From an uncultured Clostridia bacterium (GTDB lineage Bacteria > Bacillota > Clostridia > Christensenellales > Aristaeellaceae), in contig CAKTUU010000008.1 of NCBI GenBank assembly GCA_934621505.1, positions 3,199-67,198 of the forward strand: a stretch of DNA of 64,000 bases, written 5' to 3'. This document shows, one piece after another, positions 24,405 through 32,729 of the stretch; position 1 is the first letter of the stretch; every line of letters begins with the position of its first letter. A model generated the notes under the pieces. It did no database searches, was not told where the DNA came from, and worked only from the letters and a program-made list of their open reading frames with translations. The position numbers and the translations under genes are program-made.

Positions 24405-26219
24405 GTGCAGCCCGACTGGGATTCCAAGGACAACGCGACCAATCCATTCGCGCCCATCGATTTTACCTCCCGCCTGCAAAAGCCTGTGCAAAAAAGGCGA
24501 GCAGCGGCCCCCCAGCCGCCCCGTCCCGGGCAACTGTACGGCGGCCTTTCCCCCATGAAGCCCATTGATCCCCTGCCCACGCCGGAATACTGGCAGGCGC
24601 CGCTGGCCCCGCCCGGCGCGGGGCTCGGCAGCATTCCCTCCTACCTGCGCAGGCGGGCCGACGTTCCGCCCGCGTCTGAAAGCTCGGAAACGCCCCATCA
24701 GCCAGACGCGTCTGGATCCCAGGCGGCGTGCGCGCCGGTATCCGCCGAGTCCGTTTCCCCTGCCCGGCGGCGCAGACGCAGCCATCAAAGCGATGCTGTT
24801 TCACCCCAGCCTCCCGCCTGGGACAGCCCGGAGGAAACGGTCTGGCAGCCGCCGAATCCGAACCCCTGGAATAATCTGCCTGATTCCGGCAGCCTGTTGG
24901 ACGGCATTCAGCCGCCCGCCTGGGGTTCCCTGCTGAACGACGCGCCTGCCGCCGGTCCGTTATACGCCAATATGCAGTTTGACACGCCCGCGTCCCAGGC
25001 GGAAATTCCCCAAACGGACGAACCCGTGGACGAGATTGCCGCCTTTTTTGCGGAGGACCCAGAGGCTGACCAGGAACCCCGTTTTCCGGACGAGCCTGGC
25101 GAAGCCTTCCCTGTCTGGAAGGACGCCTTCGCCCCGGCGGAGCAGGCCGAACCCGAACCCCTGCGGGACGCCTATGACCCGGCCCCCAACCCGCCGCAAA
25201 TCAATCAGCCCGCCAGGGCGGCCAAGCCGCCGGTGCGCGTTGGCCGGGTGCTGGCGCTGGTTCTGGCGGCGGTCATGCTGGTGTTTTGCGCCGCTGTGGG
25301 CGTGCCCACCCTGATTGAGCTGAGCCGCAATGAAAAGGCTGTGCAGACCGTTAAAGCCGACTATCTGGAAAAAACGGGCCAGCAGCTGCAAAGCGGCGCG
25401 TCCCGGGTGGATCTGCCTCCCGCCGGGCAAACCTTTGAACCCACCGCCAGCCCCTCCCCCGCGCCCCAGCTGAATACCCCCACCCCCGAGCCGCTGATTC
25501 CCATCAACGAGGCCGCCATCGCGGATTTAAACAGGCAGCGCGAAACCGGCGACGTGCAGCAGGAAACCGCCGCCGCCGCCACCGACGCGCCGCCCCTGCG
25601 CACCCGGGAAACCTCCTATCCGGATAACCCCATGCTGAACGTAATGGACAGCCTTGTGACGCTGCGGCAGGAATATCCGGAGGCGGTGGGCCGTCTGGTG
25701 ATCGACGGCCTGCTGGACGAGGTGGTGGTGCAGCGGGACAACATGTATTACCTGACCCATAATTATCAGGGGGCGCTGTCCCCCAGCGGGGCTGTGTTTA
25801 TGGACGAATACTGCTCCCTGCAAATGCCGCCGGAAAACCTGCTGCTGCGCGGCCAAAGCGATGTGGACGGCAAAACCTTCGGCCCGCTGAAGCGCTTTGT
25901 CACAGAGGGGCCTTCCTTTGCGGGCAGCTATTCCCTGGCGACCCTGACCACCCTGTATGAGGAATCCCGCTACCGGCTGTTCGCGGTTTTGCAAACGGCC
26001 AGCGACCCGGCCAAAGCCGATTATTTCAGCTATTCCAGCTACCCCACCTTTGGCAGCGACACGGAAATGCTCAACTATGTGCAGCAGGTGAAAAACCGAA
26101 GCCTGTACAACTTTAATGTGGATGTGGACGCGGGCGACCGCCTGCTGACCCTGGCCACCGTAGGCAGCGGCGACGACTGCGTTATTCTGGTCTACCGCCG
26201 TCTGCGTCCCGGAGAATAA
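24405..26219 (+). CDS. Membrane-anchored sortase-B-like pseudoenzyme with proline-rich cytoplasmic domain
   Basis: This 604-residue protein has a long Pro/Ala/Glu-rich, probably disordered N-terminal part (1-275), one membrane helix (about 279-300), a short stalk with Pro/Thr-rich sequence and a C-terminal extracellular domain (about 415-600). That domain follows class B sortase order: VVVQRDNMYYLTHNY, a DGKTFGPLKRF stretch and the LLTLATVG strand. At the catalytic positions histidine is Gln484 (RGQSD for YGHNM), cysteine is Val586 (TLATV for TLSTC) and arginine appears to be Cys592. It should therefore not be a transpeptidase. It may bind a sorting signal, peptidoglycan or a partner. The GTG start has AGGAGG 8 bases upstream. 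Confidence 0.7.
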   Translation: MQPDWDSKDNATNPFAPIDFTSRLQKPVQKRRAAAPQPPRPGQLYGGLSPMKPIDPLPTPEYWQAPLAPPGAGLGSIPSYLRRRADVPPASESSETPHQPDASGSQAACAPVSAESVSPARRRRRSHQSDAVSPQPPAWDSPEETVWQPPNPNPWNNLPDSGSLLDGIQPPAWGSLLNDAPAAGPLYANMQFDTPASQAEIPQTDEPVDEIAAFFAEDPEADQEPRFPDEPGEAFPVWKDAFAPAEQAEPEPLRDAYDPAPNPPQINQPARAAKPPVRVGRVLALVLAAVMLVFCAAVGVPTLIELSRNEKAVQTVKADYLEKTGQQLQSGASRVDLPPAGQTFEPTASPSPAPQLNTPTPEPLIPINEAAIADLNRQRETGDVQQETAAAATDAPPLRTRETSYPDNPMLNVMDSLVTLRQEYPEAVGRLVIDGLLDEVVVQRDNMYYLTHNYQGALSPSGAVFMDEYCSLQMPPENLLLRGQSDVDGKTFGPLKRFVTEGPSFAGSYSLATLTTLYEESRYRLFAVLQTASDPAKADYFSYSSYPTFGSDTEMLNYVQQVKNRSLYNFNVDVDAGDRLLTLATVGSGDDCVILVYRRLRPGE

Positions 26220-26238
26220 CGCAAGGAGGAATGTTTTG

Positions 26239-27486
26239 ATGGAACGCTGCATCTATCCCGGCACCTTTTACCTGCCCAAAGCGGGCAGCGACCTGACCGC
26301 CTGGGCCTGCGTGGCCTGCGACCAGTTTACCTCCCAGCCGGATTACTGGCGGCAGGCGGATTTGCTGGTGGGCCAAAAGCCATCTACCCTGCGCATGATT
26401 TTGCCTGAATGCTACCTTGCGCAAATGCAGGACCGCATACCCGCCATTCATCAGGCCATGAACCGCTATCTGGCGGACGGAACCCTTCAGCCTGCCGTGC
26501 AAAACGGCTATGTACTGATGGAGCGCAACACCCCCAGCGGCGCGCGGCTGGGTCTGGTGGTAACCATCGATTTGGAGCGGTACGACTACCACAAGGGCAG
26601 CAAAAGCCCCATCCGCGCCACGGAGGAAACAATTGAAAACCGTCTGCCTGCCCGCATTGCCGTCCGTCAGGGCGGCGCGCTGGAAACCAGCCATGTACTG
26701 ATGCTGATGGACGACCCCATGTACAGCGTCATTGAGCCCCTGTTCGCCCGCCGGGGCGAGCTGGAAAAGCTGTACGATTTTCCGCTGATGCTGGAGGGCG
26801 GCCATCTGGTAGGGTATGCTGTGACCCGTCCGCAGGATATTCGCGCCATTGACGACGCGCTGGCCGCCCTGCGTCCCCATGGAACCCTGCGCTTTGCCGT
26901 TGGCGACGGCAACCACAGTCTGGCCTGCGCCAAGGCCTGCTGGGAGGCCATTAAGCCCACCCTGTCCCCGGCGGAAACGGCAACCCATCCCGCCCGCTTT
27001 GCCATGGTGGAGCTGGAAAACATTCACGACGACGCGCTGACCTTTGAGCCCATCCATCGTGTGCTGTTCGGATACGACGGCGACGACCTGCTGAACGATC
27101 TGGCCGCCTACGCCGCCGCCAACGGCATGAGTCTGGCAGGCGGCCCCGGCGGTCAGGAAATCACCTGCGTATACGAAGGCAAGCAGGTAACCCTGTCCAT
27201 TTCCGGTTCGCCCTACGGGCTGCCCGTGGGCACCCTGCAGGCCTTTCTGGACCAGTGGCTGACCGTCCACCCCGCTGCCCGGCTGGATTATGTTCACGGC
27301 GAGGGCGCGGTGCGCTCGCTGGCGGCTCAGCCTGATACAATCGGCTTCCTGCTGCCCAGGCCTGACGGCGGCGACCTGTTTGACAGCGTGGAGGCCAACG
27401 GTTCCCTGCCCCGTAAAACCTTCTCCCTGGGCGAGGCCAATGAAAAGCGGTATTATATGGAGTGCCGCCGCATCACCCGGGAATGA
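26239..27486 (+). CDS. DUF1015 family protein
   Basis: This 415-residue soluble protein matches the DUF1015 family: the N-terminus has a YDV/CDQFTSQPDYW-like stretch, and the middle carries GDGNHSLACAKACWE, the family hallmark. Its biochemical role is not established in general; archaeal relatives include a free-serine kinase, but that cannot be transferred here. The ATG at 26239 has AAGGAGGA 8 bases upstream, preferred over a TTG one codon earlier. It follows the sortase-like gene by 19 bases in one operon and ends just before a duplicated terminator. Confidence 0.88.
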   Translation: MERCIYPGTFYLPKAGSDLTAWACVACDQFTSQPDYWRQADLLVGQKPSTLRMILPECYLAQMQDRIPAIHQAMNRYLADGTLQPAVQNGYVLMERNTPSGARLGLVVTIDLERYDYHKGSKSPIRATEETIENRLPARIAVRQGGALETSHVLMLMDDPMYSVIEPLFARRGELEKLYDFPLMLEGGHLVGYAVTRPQDIRAIDDALAALRPHGTLRFAVGDGNHSLACAKACWEAIKPTLSPAETATHPARFAMVELENIHDDALTFEPIHRVLFGYDGDDLLNDLAAYAAANGMSLAGGPGGQEITCVYEGKQVTLSISGSPYGLPVGTLQAFLDQWLTVHPAARLDYVHGEGAVRSLAAQPDTIGFLLPRPDGGDLFDSVEANGSLPRKTFSLGEANEKRYYMECRRITRE

Positions 27487-27492
27487 AAAACG

Positions 27493-27522
27493 CCCCGGCC
27501 GGAAAAAACTTTCCGGCCGGGG
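27493..27522. terminator. Terminator hairpin, left copy (flanks element copy 1)
   Basis: CCCCGGCCGGAAA (27493-27505) pairs perfectly with TTTCCGGCCGGGG (27510-27522). On the minus strand CGTTTTT follows, so it can terminate leftward transcription. The same 30 bases recur at 27680-27709. Confidence 0.85.
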
Positions 27523-27679
27523 ACAGGCTGTCAAAAACGTGGAGGTGCAGGAGGCACTGCCTCCTGCCGGGGTTTTAGGGGCAGAGCCCCTAAGCCTTGT
27601 GCCGAAGCACTTTTTCTGCGAACCAGCGAAGCGCTTTTCGCGGACGCTGGCGGCCATCATGGATTTTTCGACAGGCTGG
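27523..27679. repeat. Non-coding element copy 1, inserted between duplicated terminator hairpins
   Basis: This 157-base segment aligns over its whole length, in inverse orientation, with 53923-54080. Its ends are imperfect inverted repeats (left CAGGCTGTCAAAAA, right TTTTTCGACAGGCTG). Inside are four hairpins: GCAGGAGG/CCTCCTGC, TTAGGGGC/GCCCCTAA, GTGC/GCAC, and CCAGCG/CGCTGG. No frame of note exists. The segment lies between the convergent DUF1015 and SH3 genes. Confidence 0.75.
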
Positions 27680-27709
27680 CCCCGACCGGAAAAAACTTTC
27701 CGGCCGGGG
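27680..27709. terminator. Terminator hairpin, right copy (flanks element copy 1)
   Basis: CCCCGACCGGAAA (27680-27692) pairs with TTTCCGGCCGGGG (27697-27709), differing from the left copy at one base. A GTTCGTTTATT tail follows on the plus strand. Confidence 0.85.
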
Positions 27710-27715
27710 GTTCGT

Positions 27716-28639
27716 TTATTCGGTAAAACTGGTTTGGTCACGGCGAATGTAGCCGGTCTTTCCATCATAGCGCACATGCAGCCAGGTATTGTCCACCAGA
27801 CCCAGCACCTCAACCTGGGCGTTTTGGGGCAGGGTCTGCGCGCTGCCGGTTCCCCTTTCCCCGGAAAACAACTGCCCGCCGGAGGCGCTGACCATAGGAA
27901 TGCCGTACATGCAGGGATTGGAGCCCTGATTTTCAATATACAGATAGCTGCGCTGCATCCAGCCGGTGCGGCCATACAGCCGTACCTTCAGCCATTGCGC
28001 GTCATCGCTGAAGCCAAGCAGCGTCCCCACACAGCCGTTGTAGTACTTGCCCATGTCCCTGCCGGTTTTGCCGGGCGTGGCCCGCAGGTGCAGCCGGTCT
28101 TTAGCGTCCGGGTTGGAGATATACACATTGCAGCCTTTATCGGGCAGCGGCAGCAGCGCCGGATGCTTCTCCCTGACGTTAAAGGACACCTCGCCGTTGG
28201 TCAAGTAGGCCCTCAAAAACCACAGATGTTCCGCCTCATTTACGCCCATTAGTGCTACCGGAGTTCCGGCGGGAATGCTGCTGCCGCGTCCGATGGCCGC
28301 TGCATCCTTTATGGCCTCCCGGGTGACATACTGGGGCATGGCGTTGGCGGGCTTTGTGCTGCTCAAATACTTATACTGCATCCAGCCCTCCATGGACAGG
28401 CCGCCGCTGGTATCGTCCACGCGCACCTTGACCCAGTCCCCGCCTGAGTCGGATATCTGGGTAATGGGCGTGCCATTGTAGAATTTGCCCATGGAACGGG
28501 CGTTTTTGTCCGGCTTTTCCCGCAAATGCAGCCGGTCGGAAGGGTTGGGATTGGAAATGTACAGCTGTCCGTCGCCGGCCAGCGCCAGGGCGGGCGTTAC
28601 CATCAGCAGGGTCAGCAGGATGCATAGCAGGCGTTTCAT
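27716..28639 (-). CDS. Secreted SH3-domain (SH3b) protein
   Basis: This 307-residue protein has a signal peptide (MKRLLCILLTLLMVTPALALA) and three bacterial SH3 repeats (about 25-100, 150-210 and 235-305). Each carries the pattern LHLREKPDKNARSMGKFYNG or a close variant. Such domains bind cell-wall peptides or other surface ligands. There is no enzymatic domain. I start it at 28639, where GAGAGGA lies upstream; an in-frame ATG further up would precede the ribosome site. The gene is separated from rluD-like by a terminator, so it may have its own promoter. Confidence 0.85.
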   Translation of the reverse strand: MKRLLCILLTLLMVTPALALAGDGQLYISNPNPSDRLHLREKPDKNARSMGKFYNGTPITQISDSGGDWVKVRVDDTSGGLSMEGWMQYKYLSSTKPANAMPQYVTREAIKDAAAIGRGSSIPAGTPVALMGVNEAEHLWFLRAYLTNGEVSFNVREKHPALLPLPDKGCNVYISNPDAKDRLHLRATPGKTGRDMGKYYNGCVGTLLGFSDDAQWLKVRLYGRTGWMQRSYLYIENQGSNPCMYGIPMVSASGGQLFSGERGTGSAQTLPQNAQVEVLGLVDNTWLHVRYDGKTGYIRRDQTSFTE

Positions 28640-28673
28640 GGAAGGATCGTCCTCTCTTGCAGATTTCATCCAT

Positions 28674-28722
28674 AAAAACGCGGCCTGGGGATCTTTTCTT
28701 CCCGCAGGCCGCGTTTTTTTTT
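28674..28722. terminator. Terminator after the lspA-rluD-like operon
   Basis: AAAAACGCGGCCTG (28674-28687) pairs with CAGGCCGCGTTTTT (28705-28718). The minus strand shows a T-run after the hairpin, ending the leftward operon; the plus strand T-run suggests it may also work in the other direction. Confidence 0.85.
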
Positions 28723-29641
28723 ACAGGTTCAATGGGGCGTTTGGGTCCAGACGCAGTTTTTTCAGCGCGTCCGCAAAAGCTTGAGGAGGGGGCGCGGTAA
28801 AATGCAGCCGCTCCCCGGTACGGGGATGGGTAAAGCTGAGCCGCCAGGCGTGCAGCATCAGCCGGGGCACTTTTACACCGTTTTTCAGGCCGTAGACAGG
28901 GTCCCCCGCCACAGGGTGGTGCTGGCTCTGCATATGCACGCGAATTTGATGAGTGCGCCCCGTCAGAATATGTACGTCCAGCAGGGCGGCGTTCTTCAAA
29001 TTTTCCATCAGCGTCCACTCCGTCTGGGAGGGACGGCCCTGGGGATCGATCGCCATCTTTTTGCGGTCCTTCTGGCTGCGGCCAATGGGAAGATCGATCA
29101 GTCCGCAGGTTTCCTTCATGCAGCCCTCCACCACGGCCAGATAGTGCTTTTCCATGGTGCGATCATGCAGCTGGCGGCTCAGGCTCAGGTGGGCCGCGTC
29201 ATTTTTGGCCACCATCAGCAGGCCGCTGGTGTCCTTATCCAGCCGGTGTACAATGCCCGGCCGCCGCACCCCGCCAATGCCGCTCAAATCCTCCATGGCG
29301 TACAGCAAGGCGTTTACCAGCGTGCCCGACTCGTTGCCAGCGGCGGGATGCACCACCATGCCGCTGGGCTTTACCACCACGGCTACATCCTGGTCCTCAT
29401 ACAAAATTTCAAGGGGGATGTTCTCCTTTTCCACCGTGGGTTCCTGCGGCATGGGAATTTGCAGCAGGATACGCGCCCCCGGCTCTGCCTGAAAGGAAGG
29501 CTTGGTCTGCGCCCGGCCGTTCACCAGACAGCAGCCCTGCTCAATCAGCCGTGCCGCCTGACTGCGGCTGATCTGCGCCAGCTTTGCCGCAAGCACATCC
29601 AGCCTCGCCTTTTCCGGCGCAATCATTTCCTGCTTTTGCAC
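28721..29641 (-). CDS. RluA/RluD-family 23S rRNA pseudouridine synthase
   Basis: This 306-residue enzyme has an N-terminal S4 RNA-binding domain (about 15-75) and the pseudouridine synthase domain with the catalytic aspartate in HRLDKDTSGLL. In Bacillota it usually lies next to lspA, as here. It converts uridines in 23S rRNA to pseudouridine. I place the start at GTG 29641 because ACGGAGGA lies 7 bases before it. This start overlaps the lspA 3' end by 19 bases, so translation is probably coupled. Which rRNA position it modifies is not certain. Confidence 0.92.
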   Translation of the reverse strand: MQKQEMIAPEKARLDVLAAKLAQISRSQAARLIEQGCCLVNGRAQTKPSFQAEPGARILLQIPMPQEPTVEKENIPLEILYEDQDVAVVVKPSGMVVHPAAGNESGTLVNALLYAMEDLSGIGGVRRPGIVHRLDKDTSGLLMVAKNDAAHLSLSRQLHDRTMEKHYLAVVEGCMKETCGLIDLPIGRSQKDRKKMAIDPQGRPSQTEWTLMENLKNAALLDVHILTGRTHQIRVHMQSQHHPVAGDPVYGLKNGVKVPRLMLHAWRLSFTHPRTGERLHFTAPPPQAFADALKKLRLDPNAPLNL

Positions 29642-30105
29642 GCCGTTTCCTCCGTCTTTTTTTCCCGCCAGTCCTGGGGCCGGGCCAGCAGGCTGATGCA
29701 CAGAAGCGCCGCCCCAAAGCAAATGGCGATATCCGCCGCGTTGCATACAAACCAGGGCAGCCAGGGAAAGTAGATCATATCCAGCACATAGCCCCGAAAC
29801 AGCCGCTCCGCAAAGTTCCCCAAAAAGCCGCCCAGCACCAGGCCGCAGGCCGTTTGCGTAAAAGGCGTGGTATGATAGCGGCGCATTACCAGCCAGCCGC
29901 AGGCCACCACCGCCAGCGGCAGCAAAATGCCCGCCAGACGGCTGTCGCGCAAGATGCCCAAAGCCATGCCTGTGTTGCGGGTCAGGGTCAAATGGATCCA
30001 CTGGCCCAGCGCTACATCCCCGCCGTTCAGCAGCCGTGCCGCCAGCAGCTTTGCGACCCCATCCATGGCGAATACTCCCGCCGCCGTTATCAGGGTGCGT
30101 TTCAT
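29623..30105 (-). CDS. lspA: Signal peptidase II (lipoprotein signal peptidase)
   Basis: This 160-residue membrane protein has four helices and removes signal peptides from diacylglyceryl-modified prolipoproteins. The two catalytic aspartates are present, in VLDMIYF and in NAADIAI. The conserved RNTGMALGI stretch aligns with the NxGxAfG motif. The usual NxxDR motif reads NFAERL, a variation near the active site that should be tolerated. The ATG at 30105 has AGGAGG upstream. The gene sits between a DUF5665 protein and the rluD-like gene. Confidence 0.92.
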   Translation of the reverse strand: MKRTLITAAGVFAMDGVAKLLAARLLNGGDVALGQWIHLTLTRNTGMALGILRDSRLAGILLPLAVVACGWLVMRRYHTTPFTQTACGLVLGGFLGNFAERLFRGYVLDMIYFPWLPWFVCNAADIAICFGAALLCISLLARPQDWREKKTEETACKSRK

Positions 30106-30119
30106 GGCTTTTTCTCCTC

Positions 30120-30491
30120 CTATTCTCCCTGAACCACGCCCATAATCTGGGTCAGAAAATCGCCGATCAGGGGCAAATTGCGCCGGGCCAAATCCTGCAA
30201 TACCAGCACCAGCACCGCGCCCAAAATGGTAAAGCCCACCGCCATACCCACGCCCCGGGCCACTCCGGCCCAAAAGCTGGTCCAAAACAGGCGTCTGCGG
30301 TCGTCCACATAGCGCACATAATCCGCCAGGCGCAGCCGTTCCATGGCGGCCAGCCAGCGGTCTATCTGCCGCACCACCAGGTTGGCGCTTTCCAGGTCGG
30401 TCATGGGCGGGCGTTCCGGTCTGGGCGGCTCTGCCGCTACCGCCTGGGTACGGGGGGCCGTAAGCCGTTTCCACCATCGCGTTGGGTTCAT
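30120..30491 (-). CDS. DUF5665-like membrane protein
   Basis: This 123-residue protein has a basic, proline-rich N-terminus, a conserved block (RLRLADYVRYVDDRRRLFWTS) and one long membrane segment (about 84-105). The block is typical of the small DUF5665 family of Bacillota, whose function is unknown. The start at 30491 has GGGAGG 9 bases upstream. It precedes lspA by 14 bases, in an operon beginning with the GT-C protein. Confidence 0.8.
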   Translation of the reverse strand: MNPTRWWKRLTAPRTQAVAAEPPRPERPPMTDLESANLVVRQIDRWLAAMERLRLADYVRYVDDRRRLFWTSFWAGVARGVGMAVGFTILGAVLVLVLQDLARRNLPLIGDFLTQIMGVVQGE

Positions 30492-30548
30492 GGCATCCAC
30501 CTCCCGGGTAGTGTGCCCCATTCCCAACCATTTACTGATGAAAGCGAA

Positions 30549-32075
30549 TCAGCGCCGTTCCGTCCTTGCGGCAACCCATCTGGACGCCCGGGCAAAGCCC
30601 CAGCCCGCCATGGGCATCAGGAAGGGCAAATTGACGCAAACGTACTGACCGCTGGCCTCCCAGACCAGGTGAAACAGAAACGCGCCCAGAAAATACAGCA
30701 GTCCAAACAGCATCCACGGATTGCCGCCCCGGCTGCGGACTCCCTCCAGCAGCACCATGGCATAGCTGAGCAGAACCACGGCATACATAAAGGTGTACAG
30801 CGCGGTATAGGCCTTGCCGCCCTGATACAGGTTTTGAGCGAGTTTTCCGTAGGTGTATTGGCCGTAATCCTCCAGGGGGCCGGACCACAGGCTCTCAAAC
30901 AGTGGGTCGCACCACATGGAGGTTGCCTTGCTGTGAAAAAAGGCGAAGGTTTCCGCCGGGTCTGCCGCCATTTCTTCCAGGCGTTCCTCCAAATCCAGGG
31001 CGGCCTGCTCGGCCACCGCGTCCCCGTCATAGCCGTAATCCCGCCAGATGCGCTGGTTATAGCCGTTATACCAGCCGTCCACCTTACCGGTATTGTTGGT
31101 TTGCAGTCCCATGGTTATATAGGCGGTCATGGGGATTCCCTGCTGGCTGAGATCAACGCCGGTTTTTTCCGCATAGTACCCGTTTACGGCCTTAGGCGTG
31201 CCTGCAGCGCACACCGCCATGCCCAAAGCCAGCAACAGCGCCCGCCATTGCCGCTCCTTCAGCACCAGCAGCAGGGTCAAAACCACCAAAGCGATGGCGG
31301 CAATCAAAAAATTATTGCGCACCAGACAGGCAAGCCCCAGCGCAACGCAGCTGCCCAGCCACCAGCCCCAGCGGCGGGTTTTCCAGCCCAGGCAGGCCCA
31401 GTACAGCGACAGGGCAACCAGCATGGCCCCTGGTACCTCGCCGTAGAGCATCAGTACGAAAAACAATTGGGGCAAAAACAGAAACAGGAAGACCAGGCTG
31501 TATTTCCGTTCCAGGTCGTCCGTCCGCAGCAGGCGGCTGGTCTGCCACAGCAGCCACAGAGTCAGCAGCACCCAGGCCAGGTTGACAAACTGCAAAAAGC
31601 GGGGGCTATCGCTGATGTGCATCAGCAGCATCTCATACACCGCCAAACCCAGCTGGTGCGGGTTGGCCATCAGGTACCGGTCCGGCTCAAAATCGCTGAA
31701 ATCCCCGTTTTTCAAATGCGCTGCAATGGACAGCACCTCATATTGGTCGGTACGCGGCATTGGGTCTGTACACAAAATCAGCGCCACGCCCGCCGCCAGA
31801 TAGCAGCCCAGCAGCCCCAAAAACAGCGCTTTTTCCGGCGCGCGCTTCAGCACCGGGCGAAGCAGGTACAGCGCCGCAGGCAGCAGCAATGCCGCGGCGT
31901 ACATCGCCAGGCTGGGCGTGCGAAACTCCAGGGCTTCGGTGATGCTCATCTGCATGTAGCCATAATGCAGCAGCAGGCACAGGGTCATGTCCAGCAGTGC
32001 CGTCAGGCTTAGCGCCAGAATAACGCCTTTGCCAACCCGGTACAGCAGTGATGGTTTGTCCTGTTTCACGGGCAT
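30549..32075 (-). CDS. GT-C-like polytopic membrane glycosyltransferase
   Basis: This 508-residue protein has about eleven predicted membrane helices. After the first helices lies a loop with TDPMPRTDQYEV, in the position where GT-C enzymes (dolichyl- or polyprenyl-phosphate mannosyl/arabinosyl transferases) have their catalytic acidic residue. A large soluble part (about 315-400) follows the eighth helix. It probably glycosylates a cell-surface acceptor using a lipid-linked sugar, but donor and acceptor are unknown. A consensus promoter and GGAGG site precede it. Confidence 0.65.
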   Translation of the reverse strand: MPVKQDKPSLLYRVGKGVILALSLTALLDMTLCLLLHYGYMQMSITEALEFRTPSLAMYAAALLLPAALYLLRPVLKRAPEKALFLGLLGCYLAAGVALILCTDPMPRTDQYEVLSIAAHLKNGDFSDFEPDRYLMANPHQLGLAVYEMLLMHISDSPRFLQFVNLAWVLLTLWLLWQTSRLLRTDDLERKYSLVFLFLFLPQLFFVLMLYGEVPGAMLVALSLYWACLGWKTRRWGWWLGSCVALGLACLVRNNFLIAAIALVVLTLLLVLKERQWRALLLALGMAVCAAGTPKAVNGYYAEKTGVDLSQQGIPMTAYITMGLQTNNTGKVDGWYNGYNQRIWRDYGYDGDAVAEQAALDLEERLEEMAADPAETFAFFHSKATSMWCDPLFESLWSGPLEDYGQYTYGKLAQNLYQGGKAYTALYTFMYAVVLLSYAMVLLEGVRSRGGNPWMLFGLLYFLGAFLFHLVWEASGQYVCVNLPFLMPMAGWGFARASRWVAARTERR

Positions 32076-32112
32076 GAAAATTTATCCTCCATCTGATGAA
32101 AAATTACTATTT

Positions 32113-32141
32113 ATTATAGCACTTTTCCAGATGGCAGGCAA
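32113..32141 (-). promoter_or_regulatory. Promoter of the GT-C/DUF5665/lspA/rluD-like operon
   Basis: On the minus strand TTGCCT (32141-32136) and TATAAT (32118-32113) are 17 bases apart. Confidence 0.75.
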
Positions 32142-32144
32142 ATC

Positions 32145-32177
32145 AAAAACACCCCCGCGGCTTTTGCCGCAGGGGTG
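32145..32177 (-). terminator. Terminator of the alpha ribosomal operon
   Basis: On the minus strand CACCCCTGCGGC pairs with GCCGCGGGGGTG (32177-32150), then TTTTT. It lies just after rplQ. Confidence 0.9.
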
Positions 32178-32187
32178 CCTGGATTGC

Positions 32188-32697
32188 TTACAGAATCTCG
32201 ATCACGCACATCTCGGCAGCGTCGCCGCGACGGGGACCCAGCTTGTAAATGCGGGTGTAGCCGCCGGCGCAATGCTTTTCCTCATTGCGCTTCTTGAACT
32301 TGGGGCCATATTCGCGGAACAGCTTTTCCACCACGGGATATTTGACGTCCTTGGTGCGTTCTTTCCAGTCGGCCTTGTCCTCGTCCTTGCGCTGCACATC
32401 CTTGAGCTCGTACAGGTAGCTCATCATGATGCGGCGGGCATGCAGCTTGCTGGGGGCGTCGTTCACCACGTTCAGGGTGACCAGCTGGCCCTTATCGTTA
32501 TGGGTTTCCTTGGTCACTTCCACATTATTATCGCACTCGTTAACCGCCAGCGTGATCAGACGCTCGGCAGCACGGCGCACTTCCTTGGCGCGGGCCTCGG
32601 TCGTTTCAATACGGCCATACCAGATCAGGTTGGTTACCTGATTGCGCAACAAAGCCTTGCGCTGCTCGGCAGTACGGCCCAATTTCCGTTGTGCCAT
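32188..32697 (-). CDS. rplQ: 50S ribosomal protein L17
   Basis: This 169-residue L17 starts with the family sequence MAQRKLGRTAEQRKALLRN. It is longer than the 112-130 residues of many relatives because of an insertion near residues 65-90 and a longer central region. The C-terminal family block (GGYTRIYKLGPRRGDAAEMCVIEI) is intact. It is the last gene of the alpha operon, 32 bases after rpoA. Confidence 0.98.
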   Translation of the reverse strand: MAQRKLGRTAEQRKALLRNQVTNLIWYGRIETTEARAKEVRRAAERLITLAVNECDNNVEVTKETHNDKGQLVTLNVVNDAPSKLHARRIMMSYLYELKDVQRKDEDKADWKERTKDVKYPVVEKLFREYGPKFKKRNEEKHCAGGYTRIYKLGPRRGDAAEMCVIEIL

Positions 32698-32729
32698 GGT
32701 ATATTTCCTCCTTTAAGGGAATCGGTCGT

